Origin: Devosia nitrariae
GTDB lineage: Bacteria; Pseudomonadota; Alphaproteobacteria; Rhizobiales; Devosiaceae
Direction of reading: 5' to 3'
Length of the DNA stretch: 55,193 nucleotides
Assembly (NCBI RefSeq): GCF_030160115.1
Contig: NZ_BSNS01000014.1
Span: forward strand, 1 to 55,193
Both the position numbers and the translations under genes were made by a program. The notes under the pieces are model-generated. The model was given only the letters and a program-made list of their open reading frames with translations, was not told the DNA's origin and made no database searches. Of the stretch, positions 34,565-43,203 are shown one piece after another. Positions within the stretch are counted from its first letter, which is position 1. Each line of letters opens with the position of its first letter.

Positions 34565-34708
34565 ACACGGGGCCCGATCCGGCTCGCGTTCCTGCAATAT
34601 CCCAGCGATCCGATCGTATTCTTTGGCTGGTCGATCCTCTACCAGGCGTCCGATTGGCTCGCCGAGCCCAGAGGCGCGGGCGTTTCGCCCGCCGTATCCT
34701 GGCATCCC
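34565..34708 (+). pseudogene. C-terminal remnant of an alpha/beta-hydrolase family (Abhydrolase_9) membrane protein
   Basis: An open stretch without a start codon reads GPIRLAFLQYPSDPIVFF, then WLAEPRGAGVSPAVSWHP. This matches the conserved block (LQxxSDP..FF ... W L.EPRG..VSP....W.P) of the Abhydrolase_9 family (PF10081), whose full length is about 500 residues. The continuation is lost, and the next recognisable words (WTFHHYW) are in another frame. The rest of the 450-bp gap 34332-34782 holds the AT-rich promoter of the AraC gene and no intact gene. Confidence 0.55.
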
Positions 34709-34782
34709 CTGGACGTTCCACCACTACTGGATCGCAAAGTGCACGCCGTTCTCCAGCTGCGAAAGCTGCTCCGCTTTCCCGA

Positions 34783-35626
34783 TCACGACGGGCGCTCAGC
34801 AAGCCGAAGAACGGCAGCTGCGATCTGCCCAACATCCTGTTCGAGCAGTTCGTGTCCCCTGCCCTCGAGGATCAGCAACTGCGATCCGGCGACCGCCCCG
34901 GCCGTGGTGCGCGCAGCCGCGACTGAGATGATCGGATCCTCGCTGCCGTGAACGACCAGCACGGGCAGGTCGAGCGCTTCGGCGGTCATCCCCGGCGCGA
35001 GTTCGCCGCCGACCATGGCATGATTGAAGGCGCTCTGCATGCTGCTGGTCCGCCGCAGTTCCCGCTCGATACGGCCGACTGGTGCATGGTGGTCGAACGG
35101 TACGACCGAGCCGGCGCTGAGTTCGGAGATCCGCAGCAGGAAGCGCGTGACCGCTTCACGGTCGGACCAATCGAGGTCTCCCATGCCGGCAAAGTGCTCC
35201 ATGAACTCGGGCGCAATGCCCTCCCCCTGGTATTCGATGCCCAGTGGCTCACTGGCGATGAGCGTGAGCGTCAGTACGCGGTTGGGATACTTGAGCGCCG
35301 CGATCTGCGCGACGTACCCGCCAAGCGACATGCCGACCAGGTGCGCCGCTACCACGCCATAGGCATCGAGAACGGCGATGAGGTCGTCGGCAAGGTCGAA
35401 GACGTCATAGTGCGTTGGTCGTCGATTGGCCGGTGTCGCGATGGTCGAAGCGGATGATCTGGTAGCCGCCGGCGACCAGCGCGTCGACCAGCGATGTCGG
35501 CCACCACACCATCGAAGCCGTTGCGCCCATCGCCAGCAGGATGGTCCCGCGTTTCGGCTCCCCCCGCGCTTCGGTCGCGAGCTCCGCGCCGTTCGTGTGC
35601 ACCATTCTCAGATTGCCATCCGACAT
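34783..35626 (-). pseudogene. Alpha/beta hydrolase gene broken by a frameshift
   Basis: The N-terminal part starts at ATG 35624-35626 behind GGGAGA and reads to HRDTGQSTTNAL, where it stops at 35405. The homology resumes in another frame with YDVFDLADDL, the nucleophile elbow GMSLGG and the acid and histidine regions (VHGSEDPI, GRGHEL), ending at 34783. Family members have about six more residues between STT and YDVFD, so a small deletion with a frame change near 35408 is likely. Both halves are otherwise well preserved, so the break is recent or a sequencing error. A TetR-type gene and a palindrome lie directly upstream. Confidence 0.8.
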
Positions 35627-35699
35627 CTCATCGTCTCCCGCGCCCATGGCATGCAGCTGGAGGCACCGCGAGGATGTCCCGGTGCCGCATCCATCTTTC

Positions 35700-35727
35700 A
35701 TTTATAACCTACACGTTAGTTATAAAT
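35700..35727. promoter_or_regulatory. Candidate TetR operator upstream of the broken hydrolase
   Basis: ATTTATAAC (35700-35708) and GTTATAAAT (35719-35727) are perfect inverted repeats with a 10-bp spacer, strikingly AT-rich for this genome. The site lies 74 bp before the hydrolase start and just after the TetR gene, which fits repression of the hydrolase by that regulator. Confidence 0.6.
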
Positions 35728-35741
35728 GGGAAGCGACCATG

Positions 35742-36299
35742 TCAAGGGGCGTGGACCAGATGCTCGATGGCCCAGCGGAGACGCTTGAGGATGAAGTCCG
35801 ACAGGCCCGTCGTCCCATCGGACGCCACCCATTGCATGCTGGCGCCAGCGATGACCGTGTGGAGATGCGCGGCCGTTTCTGCACGTTCCGGAGTGTCGGG
35901 GAGCCGGGCGGCGATTGCTTCCTGCACCAGTGCATAACGCTGACCGGCAAGGACACGCAGGGCCGAATTCTCAATCTCGAGCGCTGCGATGGCGACCCGC
36001 ACTGAAAATCCCTCACCCGCACCCATACTCAGAACGATCGTCTCGAGGAAGCGCCAGAGTGCATCGGGTCCCGTCTCGACCGGCAGGCTGTCGAGCCAGG
36101 TCCGGGTCAGGGCAACTTCATGCTGAGCCATCCTGAGAAGGATAGCGTCCCGATCGCCGAACCTCTGGATCAAGGTCGCCCGCGACAGACCGACATGCTC
36201 GGCAACCTCCGAGAGCGTAAAGCTCGTGCCGCGGCTGGCGAGCACTTCGAGGGCAGAAGCGAGGACGTCCTCGTCCGATAGGGTCTTGGGGCGGGGCAT
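35742..36299 (-). CDS. TetR-family transcriptional regulator
   Basis: A 185-residue TetR regulator. The helix-turn-helix is at about residues 12-55 (DEDVLASALEVLASRG ... LSEVAEHVGLSRATLIQRFGDRDAIL), followed by an all-helical ligand and dimer domain. The ATG at 36297-36299 (PRPKTLSDED) has AGGA upstream; an ATG six codons earlier is less likely. It is transcribed toward the broken alpha/beta hydrolase, with the ATTTATAAC palindrome in between, and is probably its repressor. The target being damaged may leave this regulator without its local function. Confidence 0.9.
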   Translation of the reverse strand: MPRPKTLSDEDVLASALEVLASRGTSFTLSEVAEHVGLSRATLIQRFGDRDAILLRMAQHEVALTRTWLDSLPVETGPDALWRFLETIVLSMGAGEGFSVRVAIAALEIENSALRVLAGQRYALVQEAIAARLPDTPERAETAAHLHTVIAGASMQWVASDGTTGLSDFILKRLRWAIEHLVHAP

Positions 36300-36696
36300 A
36301 AGCTTCCTGAACAGCACTCAGCGCATGAGCTCGACTATGCACGATTATGCGCCGGTCGCCAGCAGGGGCGCAGAGCTGCGCGGGGAGGTGCTGACAGCCT
36401 CTAGATCCACGCCCAAGGCCCATATGCACGGGGTGGATGACGGTCGGTGCCGGTGAAGGCGCTGGACAGCGTCTTTGCACATAATGGTCGCGGGAGCACC
36501 GGCCGACTCCGACCTTTCGACCAGTTGTTCGAACTGGTTTCAGAGGTGGACATGGCAGCGCCGTTTACCTTTTGTGTTAAGCTAAATAATGGGTTAACGT
36601 TGAAAACTCGAATTCCGCTCGTGTACTTTTCAGAATGCAGCGCTCGACAAGAAGATTTTGCCGAGTTGGCAAGATTGCTAAGAAAGGAAAGCGACC
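36300..36696. other. Intergenic region with one inverted repeat, no gene
   Basis: No coding sequence is supported in these 397 bp. ACCAGTT (36520-36526) and AACTGGT (36532-36538) form a perfect inverted repeat with a 5-bp spacer. The stretch 36560-36690 is markedly AT-richer than its surroundings and is the likely promoter region of the small gene at 36697. Confidence 0.4.
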
Positions 36697-37002
36697 ATGC
36701 GCGCCAAGACCACCCTGAAAGTTGTAGACGACGATCACGCCAACGCCGAGGTTGTTATCGCCGAGGCGGCGAAGCAGACCACCACGATGGTGCAGCGGCT
36801 GGCCACGCACCGTGATCGTATCGACCTGGCCGTCAAGGAACTCGAGAGCGAGCGCTTCGAACTCATGTCCAGGCGCGATCTCGTCCGCCGCCAGGTAGAG
36901 GCCATCGAACATGGCTTTGCCATTCATCTGGATGACATCGAGGCAACGCTCAAGCTCTACGAGAGCGGCCTCAACTCCATGCCTCTGGACGGCAAGGATT
37001 AA
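36697..37002 (+). CDS. Small helical protein of unknown function
   Basis: A 101-residue protein I do not recognise. It is rich in charged residues and predicted to be almost entirely helical, with a coiled-coil-like stretch at about residues 40-90 (RIDLAVKELESERFELMSRR, then QVEAIEHGFAIHLDDIEATL). There is no signal peptide or membrane segment, so it is cytosolic. An AGGAAAG ribosome site precedes the ATG, and an AT-rich upstream region suggests its own promoter. It stands alone between the TetR and Nudix genes. Confidence 0.6.
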   Translation: MRAKTTLKVVDDDHANAEVVIAEAAKQTTTMVQRLATHRDRIDLAVKELESERFELMSRRDLVRRQVEAIEHGFAIHLDDIEATLKLYESGLNSMPLDGKD

Positions 37003-37178
37003 GGGCGCACGCCCCTGCCAATGTCGGGCCTTGGCAACCGGCGCTCCCCTACGCCTGATGTCATCCCGGCCCTGAGGCGGGACCTGGCCTGAGATACCGC
37101 GCCAGCGCAAGCTTGGTTCGGCATGTATCTGCTAGTCTGAGATCGCTCTCATGAGAGCTGCGACGACCGACGACGACA

Positions 37179-37616
37179 ATGCCCATGCCGGATACCACAT
37201 ATGATGGACTGGCGATAACCTCTGATCCACCTTTTGGCGCCTCCGTCATTGTCTTTCGCCGGGCCGGGGGTGCGATAGAGTTCCTGCTCCTGCATCGCGC
37301 GGAACGGGGTCCGGATTACGCAGGCGATTGGGCATGGACACCGCCTGCGGGCGCCCGTTGGCCGGGTGAACATCCAGATGAAGGCGCGCGTCGCGAATTA
37401 GAGGAAGAAACCGGGCTTACCCTGCCGCTACGGCGCGCCGGCCAAGCCACGGCCAATTGGCTGATATACATTGCCGAGGCGCCGTTCGCGGCGGCCGTCA
37501 CTCTCGATGCCGAGCATGATCGGTACGCATGGCTGAGCGCGCAAGAAGCATGCGCGCGTTGCGCACCCGACGAGGTAGCCGCCCAAATCCGGTTGGTGGC
37601 AAGGGAGCTTGGTTAA
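37179..37616 (+). CDS. Nudix hydrolase
   Basis: A 145-residue Nudix-family pyrophosphohydrolase with a complete Nudix box, G58-x5-E64-x7-R72-E-L-x-E-E-x-G-L80, which binds the metal and cleaves a nucleoside diphosphate linked to another group. The fold covers the whole protein. It may act on damaged nucleotides or on an NDP-sugar; the sequence does not decide. A second ATG two codons in could be the start. The gene stands alone, in the same direction as its neighbours but with gaps of about 140-180 bp on both sides. Confidence 0.9.
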   Translation: MPMPDTTYDGLAITSDPPFGASVIVFRRAGGAIEFLLLHRAERGPDYAGDWAWTPPAGARWPGEHPDEGARRELEEETGLTLPLRRAGQATANWLIYIAEAPFAAAVTLDAEHDRYAWLSAQEACARCAPDEVAAQIRLVARELG

Positions 37617-37756
37617 CGCACGACACCGCACCGAGGGCTACTTTTGCGGCCTATGCGGTCGTGTGTTCTCCCGCAGAACTGCACATAATGTGAACGTAAC
37701 GAATCTCAGCCGCCGCGAGCGATAACCTACCGGTTCAGGCGGTAGTCAGGGTATGA

Positions 37757-38104
37757 ATGCAACGTGACAGACTGTATTTGCTGCGACCCGGTTTTGAAGA
37801 TCCGGCCTACCCCGGCCGGACATTCTATTGCTGGCATTGTGCGCTCATGGAGGGGGTGCTGGCCTCCTTTCCCGAACTTGCCAGTCGTCTTGTGGTCGAG
37901 AGGATCGCATGGCCCCGACCCAGACGCCCGGTGGTAGAACTGTTGGGAGAGGAAAACCAGTCGCTGCCCCTCCTCGTGCTGGCGGATGGCGAAACCTCAC
38001 CTCACCAGACCGGCACACATGAGGGACGGGCCTTCATCGCGGACAAGGACAAGATACTCGCAGCATTATCGGAAAGACATGGGTTCCCCGATCCCCATCC
38101 ATAG
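37757..38104 (+). CDS. DUF3088 family protein (thioredoxin-like fold)
   Basis: A 115-residue protein matching DUF3088: LYLLRPGFEDPAYPGRTFYC, then a C25-x-x-C28 pair (CWHC) with ALMEG, and LLGEENQSLPLLVL later. The CxxC placement near the N-terminus and the overall pattern suggest a thioredoxin-like fold, but no function is established for the family. It is cytosolic, with no signal peptide. It faces the helicase gene across 55 bp in which I see no clear terminator. Confidence 0.8.
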   Translation: MQRDRLYLLRPGFEDPAYPGRTFYCWHCALMEGVLASFPELASRLVVERIAWPRPRRPVVELLGEENQSLPLLVLADGETSPHQTGTHEGRAFIADKDKILAALSERHGFPDPHP

Positions 38105-38159
38105 GCCGTCGGACGACGGGAGGCAGACCGGCGCAGCTGAACGGTCGACACACTCACCC

Positions 38160-39956
38160 TCAACGCTTCGGCTTGCCCTTGCGCTTGCGGGCATGGTCGC
38201 CATCCGCAGGCGCGGCTTGGCCCCGGTGCGCCGGCTTCTTGCCCGGCTTGCCGGCCTTGCCGAATTTGGGCTTTGCCTGCCGCGCTGTCCCGGGCACCTC
38301 GCCAGCCGGGGCGATGACGACACCTTTTTCGGTGCTGCCGGGCCGGTTGATCTGCTTTGTAAAGCCGGCCGCCTTGTCGGCGGCGATCTCGAAACGGGTT
38401 TGCGTGTCTTCGATCTTGATTGAGCCGACGTCGCGCTTCGTCACACCGCCGGCCTTGCAGATCATCGGCAGCAGCCATTTCGGGTCGGCGCGCTGCTTGC
38501 GGCCGACCGACAGCGTGAACCACACGCCGCCCTCCATGTCCGGTTTGCGCGGCTCACGCGGGCCGCCCTCGTGCTCGAATTGACTGTCACGCTTGGTCTT
38601 TCTTGCCTGCAACTCGGCGACCGGCAGAGGGGCAAGGTCTTCGGGCACCGGGCGGGCCGTGAGCTGTTGGCGTAGGAACGCTGCCGCGATGCGCTCCGGG
38701 GCGACCTTCTCGAGCACCTCCGAAACGAACGCCGCTTCCGCTTCGTCCGGTTCGTCGGCCGAGAGCGCCGTGTCGAGGATTTGTCTGCGGTAGCGCGCCT
38801 CGATCTCGGCAATGCCCGGCGCGGCACGAACGATCGCCGTGAGATTGGCCAGCGAAAGCACACGTTGCGCGGCGCTGCGCCTGTGCTCGGGCACGATCAG
38901 CACGCACACGCCCTTTCGGCCTGCACGCCCTGTCCGCCCGGACCGGTGGAGGAGAGTTGCCGGGTTGCTCGGCACGTCCGCATGGATCACGAGATCGAGG
39001 TTGGGCAGGTCGATGCCGCGAGCCGCAACGTCCGTCGCTACGCACACATGCGCCCTGCCGTCGCGCATCGACTGCAATGCGTTCGACCGCTCGGACTGCG
39101 CCATCTCGCCCGAAAGCGAGACCACCGAGAAGCCGCGATTGGCAAGGCGCGCGGTGAGGTGGCGCACCGCCTCGCGCGTGTGGCAGAACACCAGCGCGCT
39201 CGTGCTGTCGGAGTTGAGCAGCGTATTGATGACGGCGTGTTCGCGCTCGTCGCGCCGCACCAGCATCATCTGGTATTCGATATCGGCGTGCTGGTCACTC
39301 GACACGGACGCCGCCACGCGCAGCGCATCTTTCTGGAAAGTCTTTGCCAGTTCCGCGATACCGCGCGGCACCGTTGCCGAGAACATCAGCGTGCGGCGTT
39401 CCGCCGGCGCCGCGCCGAGGATGAATTCGAGGTCCTCGCGGAAACCGAGGTCGAGCATCTCATCGGCCTCGTCGAGCACCACGGCGCGCAGCGCGCCAAG
39501 GTCCAGCGCGCCTTTGGTGATGTGATCGCGCAGGCGCCCGGGGGTCCCCACCACCAGATGCGCACCGCGCTCGAGCGCGCGGCGCTCCTTGCGCATGTCC
39601 ATACCCCCGACGCAGGTCGCAGTCTGGATCTGCGTTGCCCCGTAGAGCCAGTCGAGTTCCCGCTGCACCTGGATCGCCAGTTCCCGCGTTGGCGCGATGA
39701 TCAGCCCGAGGGGCCGGTCGGCCGCCTCGAAGTGTTGCGCGCTCCCGAGCAGCGTCGAGGCGATGGCGATGCCGAAGGCCACCGTCTTGCCCGAGCCGGT
39801 CTGCGCCGAAACCAGAAGGTCGGCCTCGGCCTGGCCTCTGTTCGCCATCTCGATCTGGACCGGCGTCAGCTGGCTGTACCCCCTCGCTTCAAGCGCGGTC
39901 GCAAGGGCGGGGTGGATGGGAGCCGGTGGAAATTGCGCGTCGTTGGTTTCAGTCAT
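38160..39956 (-). CDS. DEAD-box RNA helicase with DbpA-like RNA-binding C-terminus
   Basis: A 598-residue ATP-dependent RNA helicase. Motifs in order: Q motif near residues 28-35 (YSQLTPVQ), Walker A AQTGSGKT at 51-58, PTREL at 89-93, DEAD at 162-165, SAT at 193-195, and motif VI HRSGRTGR at 337-344. Residues about 480-545 (WFTLSVGRKQRADPKWLLPM ... RFEIAADKA) form a DbpA-type RNA-binding domain, followed by a very basic Lys/Arg-rich tail. It therefore probably acts on ribosomal or structured RNA, in ribosome assembly or cold response. The start at 39954-39956 has AAGG upstream. A much longer in-frame reading enters the PAP2 gene and is rejected. Confidence 0.92.
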   Translation of the reverse strand: MTETNDAQFPPAPIHPALATALEARGYSQLTPVQIEMANRGQAEADLLVSAQTGSGKTVAFGIAIASTLLGSAQHFEAADRPLGLIIAPTRELAIQVQRELDWLYGATQIQTATCVGGMDMRKERRALERGAHLVVGTPGRLRDHITKGALDLGALRAVVLDEADEMLDLGFREDLEFILGAAPAERRTLMFSATVPRGIAELAKTFQKDALRVAASVSSDQHADIEYQMMLVRRDEREHAVINTLLNSDSTSALVFCHTREAVRHLTARLANRGFSVVSLSGEMAQSERSNALQSMRDGRAHVCVATDVAARGIDLPNLDLVIHADVPSNPATLLHRSGRTGRAGRKGVCVLIVPEHRRSAAQRVLSLANLTAIVRAAPGIAEIEARYRRQILDTALSADEPDEAEAAFVSEVLEKVAPERIAAAFLRQQLTARPVPEDLAPLPVAELQARKTKRDSQFEHEGGPREPRKPDMEGGVWFTLSVGRKQRADPKWLLPMICKAGGVTKRDVGSIKIEDTQTRFEIAADKAAGFTKQINRPGSTEKGVVIAPAGEVPGTARQAKPKFGKAGKPGKKPAHRGQAAPADGDHARKRKGKPKR

Positions 39957-39999
39957 TTTGCGACCTTTGTGACGAAGCCGCATCGCGCAGCCGCCGCCT

Positions 40000-40130
40000 G
40001 GAGCGTTTTCAGCAAAAGCCCGTCCCGGACCGATCCGGGATGGACACCACTTTTGCGGTTCGAAAACGCGACAATTCAAGGGAAATTGGAGCTCCCGTTC
40101 CGATTCAATCGAAACGGGAAAGGCTCTAGT
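40000..40130. repeat. Dispersed intergenic repeat, longest copy 5
   Basis: The element starts with GGAGCGTTTTCAGCAAAAG. It contains a CCCGGA-ccga-TCCGGG hairpin, CTTTTGCGG and CGCGACAATTCAA, and ends with the palindrome CCCGTT...AACGGG around CGATTCAATCG and a GGCTCTAG tail. Shorter copies lie at 7517, 15641, 20613 and 28141. Its build resembles the extragenic repeats frequent in rhizobial genomes. Confidence 0.65.
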
Positions 40131-40421
40131 ACCTAACAACTGCACAGTGGCGCAACTGCGACGTCTGTCATTGTTCGAACGAACTGTTGCTATCCTGGGG
40201 CTGGAGGCGTTCCGCTGGCAGCAGAACGCGGTCCTTGGCGCGTCGACGCTGCGGTCCAGCAGCAGCCGGTGAGAGCGTTGTCGAACAACCGCCGGGAACG
40301 TGCCCACGTAACGAGCGTTGCCGTAGCAGTGCTTGCAGCAAACCGGGCGGAACGGGATGCGCAGAGGTGGGAACCGGGCGTCGCGAAAATCGCGTGATGC
40401 CAGATGCTTGGAGCGCATGAT
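40131..40421. other. Non-coding stretch between repeat and PAP2 gene
   Basis: About 290 bp, GC-rich, with no reading frame of recognisable family on either strand. It probably contains the promoter of the PAP2 gene; I see no clear hexamers. Confidence 0.3.
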
Positions 40422-41219
40422 GTGAACACGTCGGATCGCAACACGCTTCATCGCGCGAGGGCCATGTTTACGCGCCTTGTCGATACATTGCGCCGTCACA
40501 AGCTCGGTGCGCTGGTCCTTTCCGAAGCACCGCTCCTGGTGATGCTCGCGGTCGGAAGCGGACTGGTTCTCGCCTTCCTGCAGATCTCGGACGAAGTGCT
40601 CGAAGGGGAGATCGAGGCGTTCGACCGCACAATTCTCATGCTGTTCCGGGACCCGGCGGATCCCGAGAGGCTGATCGGGCCGGCCTGGGTCCATGAAATG
40701 GTGCGCGACATCACGGCCCTGGGCAGTTTCTCCCTGCTCGCGCTGATCGTCCTCTTGGTCTGCGGCTATTTGTACCTGGCCCGAATGCGCTCGGCTGCGC
40801 TCTTCGTCCTGGTTTCCGTCATCGGAGGCACCCTCATCAGCACCTTGCTGAAAATGGGGTACAACCGGCCGCGGCCGGACCTCACCACCATGTCGGAGCA
40901 GTTCACCGCCAGCTTTCCCAGCGGCCACGCCATGCTTTCGGCGGTGACCTTCCTGACCCTCGGGGCGCTTCTGGCCCGCTTCGCGCCAACCCATCGCCTG
41001 CAGATCTTCTATATCTGCGCAGCGTTGCTGCTGACGCTCCTGGTCGGGTTGAGCCGGCTCTACATGGGCGTCCATTACCCGAGCGACATCCTCGCCGGAT
41101 GGTGCCTGGGCTCGGCATGGGCGTTGTTCTGCAGCATCGTTGCCCTGGTGCTGCAACGGCGCGGCTCCGTCGACAAGCCCGCCGGCCAGAGCAGCGAAGG
41201 CGTCAGCCGGGAAGACTAG
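40422..41219 (+). CDS. PAP2-family membrane phosphatase
   Basis: A membrane phosphatase of the type 2 phosphatidic-acid phosphatase family, 265 residues from the GTG at 40422. It has about six membrane helices and the three active-site motifs KMGYNRPRP, FPSGH and SRLYMGVHYPSD, all complete. It should dephosphorylate a lipid phosphate such as phosphatidate or undecaprenyl pyrophosphate on the periplasmic face. Three starts are possible: ATG 40404, GTG 40422 (GGAG eight bases upstream) and ATG 40464 (after GAGGGCC). The DUF1206 gene follows in the same direction after 88 bp. Confidence 0.87.
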   Translation: MNTSDRNTLHRARAMFTRLVDTLRRHKLGALVLSEAPLLVMLAVGSGLVLAFLQISDEVLEGEIEAFDRTILMLFRDPADPERLIGPAWVHEMVRDITALGSFSLLALIVLLVCGYLYLARMRSAALFVLVSVIGGTLISTLLKMGYNRPRPDLTTMSEQFTASFPSGHAMLSAVTFLTLGALLARFAPTHRLQIFYICAALLLTLLVGLSRLYMGVHYPSDILAGWCLGSAWALFCSIVALVLQRRGSVDKPAGQSSEGVSRED

Positions 41220-41307
41220 GAAGCGCCTCCTTCACCTTGATGTTGCCAGCGCTCGCGGAACGTCCCGGAGCGCTGCTCGTTGCAAAGCCTCAGGAGGCGC
41301 AACTGCG

Positions 41308-42114
41308 ATGCAGAAGAACAAGTTCGAGACCTTTGCCCGCTTGGGCTATGCCGCGCGCGGCGTCGTTTACCTCCTGCTGGGCGGCTTCGCGCTGGCCTCG
41401 GCATTCTGGGGCGGCGGCGGATCAGAGGATACGTCCGGTGCGCTTTCGGGTCTGTTGCGTGCGCCCTTTGGTCGGATATGGCTCGGCCTGGTCGCCTTCG
41501 GGCTTCTGGGGTACGTCCTCTGGAAGCTGGCCCAGGGCCTGCTCAATGCCGACAACGTCGACGACGACGCCAAGGGTTTTCTCAACCGGGCCGGACAGCT
41601 GGTCAGCGCCGGCGCAAATCTTTTCCTGATGCTGACGGCTGCGAGGCTGGCCTGGAGCGGCGGAGGCGGGGGAAACAGCAATGGCGAGGAGAGTGCATCG
41701 GCCTGGGTGCTGCAGCAGCCGTTCGGCCCATTGCTCCTGGGGCTGGTGGCTGCCGGCGTGATCGCCGCCGCGCTGGTTCAGATCTGGTATGGCGGCAGCG
41801 GCCGCTATCGCGATCGCCTGCACCTGCCGGCAGAGCACAGGACCTGGATGGACCGGGCGTGCAAATTCGGCCTGATTGCGCGCGGCGTGGTCATCGCCAT
41901 CATCGGCGGGTTCCTGGGCTATGCGGCGTTCACGGTTTCGCCCGAGCAGGCCGGCGGCGTTGCCGAAGCGCTCGCCTATGTGCGTGGCCTTCCGTTCGGC
42001 CCATGGCTCTACGGCGCCATCGCCCTCGGCCTTATGGCGTTTGGCGTCTATGGTCTCATCGAGGCGCGGTACAGGTCGATCGACGCGCCGACCTTGGCGG
42101 ACGTTGGTAAGTGA
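41308..42114 (+). CDS. DUF1206 family membrane protein
   Basis: A 268-residue membrane protein built of three tandem DUF1206 units, each with two helices and recurrent motifs: ARLGYAARGVVYLLLGGFAL near residue 10, the second unit around 90-170, and KFGLIARGVVIAIIGGFLGY near 190. Six membrane spans in total; no catalytic motif. Function is unknown, with a stress or membrane role sometimes suggested for the family. An AGGAGG ribosome site lies ten bases before the ATG. It is probably co-transcribed with the PAP2 gene. Confidence 0.85.
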   Translation: MQKNKFETFARLGYAARGVVYLLLGGFALASAFWGGGGSEDTSGALSGLLRAPFGRIWLGLVAFGLLGYVLWKLAQGLLNADNVDDDAKGFLNRAGQLVSAGANLFLMLTAARLAWSGGGGGNSNGEESASAWVLQQPFGPLLLGLVAAGVIAAALVQIWYGGSGRYRDRLHLPAEHRTWMDRACKFGLIARGVVIAIIGGFLGYAAFTVSPEQAGGVAEALAYVRGLPFGPWLYGAIALGLMAFGVYGLIEARYRSIDAPTLADVGK

Positions 42115-42210
42115 CCCGCGACACAACAGGCTGGAGCGCGCAGATCGCATCGCGTTCCCGGCGGTTGAGCGGCCGCGATCTCCGGAGAGTGCCCGATCAG
42201 GGCCCGAGCC

Positions 42211-42987
42211 TCATTCCCCTCGGATGAAACGGGGAGAACCTGCCGGCGCCCCGGTTGTCCCGCCATCGATGACGATCTCGGCCGCCTGCACGCCTGAGCT
42301 TTCGTCCGAGGCGAGAAAAACCACGGCGTTGGCCACCTCGTCGGCGGTGGTCATGCGATTGAGCGGCGCACGCTCACCAAGTCGCTTCTTTTGCCCGTCG
42401 CGAGCGGACGTTTCCATGGCGTCCATGCCCCAGCTCGGCGTATCGACCGCTCCGGGAACAACCACATTGACACGGATACGGCGGGGAGACAGTTCCGATG
42501 CCAGCGAGCGGGCCAGAGCGGCCGACGCTGCCTTGCTGGCAGCATAGGCGCCCGCTCCGGGCGGGCCCATCGAGGCATAGACCGAACCCATGAGGATGAT
42601 GGAGGCGCCGTCGCGAAGATGCGGCAACGCCAGCTGAACGGTCATGAAAATGTTGGCAACGACCCCGAGCTGATTTTCCAGGTCCTTGCGTGTCGTGTGC
42701 CCGAGCGCCGAATGAACGTAGTGCCCGGCATTGGCGAACACGATATCAATGCCGCCCGACCGTGCCGCCGCGCTGCGCATGGCCGCTTCCATGGCCTCAT
42801 CGTCGCCGGCGTCCGCGACCACGCCCGTGCAGTTGTGTTCGATGCGAGCCAGCGCCACCTCGAGCCGCCGCGGCTCCCGGCCCGTGATGGTGACGTCCGC
42901 CCCGTGGCGAACGAACGCCTGCGCCGTTGCCAGTCCGATACCGCTCGTACCTCCGGTAATGATTGCCGTCTTGGCGTTTAGCCGCAT
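42211..42987 (-). CDS. SDR-family oxidoreductase
   Basis: A 258-residue classical short-chain dehydrogenase/reductase. The cofactor motif TGGTSGIG lies at residues 11-18, NAG at about 88-90, a catalytic serine in MGSVYASM, and the Y-x-x-x-K pair in AYAASKAA, with the usual C-terminal IVIDGG. It reduces or oxidises a hydroxyl or keto group using NAD(P); the substrate is unknown. The ATG at 42985-42987 (RLNAKTAIITGG) has AGGA just upstream. It is divergent from the NTF2-like gene across 216 bp, which contains one copy of a 29-bp repeat shared with 34753. Confidence 0.9.
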   Translation of the reverse strand: MRLNAKTAIITGGTSGIGLATAQAFVRHGADVTITGREPRRLEVALARIEHNCTGVVADAGDDEAMEAAMRSAAARSGGIDIVFANAGHYVHSALGHTTRKDLENQLGVVANIFMTVQLALPHLRDGASIILMGSVYASMGPPGAGAYAASKAASAALARSLASELSPRRIRVNVVVPGAVDTPSWGMDAMETSARDGQKKRLGERAPLNRMTTADEVANAVVFLASDESSGVQAAEIVIDGGTTGAPAGSPRFIRGE

Positions 42988-43203
42988 CACGTCCTGCCCC
43001 TCAGCGCGGTCCGCGGGGCATCTGTTTGCTCGGCCCCGTAGAGAGATTGCCCACCCACGGTACGCTGGTTTTTCCAGCCGCGAAAGCTGCTCGGCGTTCC
43101 CGCAAATATAAGCTCCGGACCCCGGGAGCGATGGCTGGAGGTCAGTGAACCCGACGCCAGGTCGATCATTGTTGCAGTAGCGGCAATGTTTGGAGGATCG
43201 CGC

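Noticed and set aside
38160..41156. A 998-codon reading in frame with the DEAD-box helicase
   Set aside because: The extension crosses a dispersed repeat and the PAP2 gene on the other strand; the protein proper starts at 39956.
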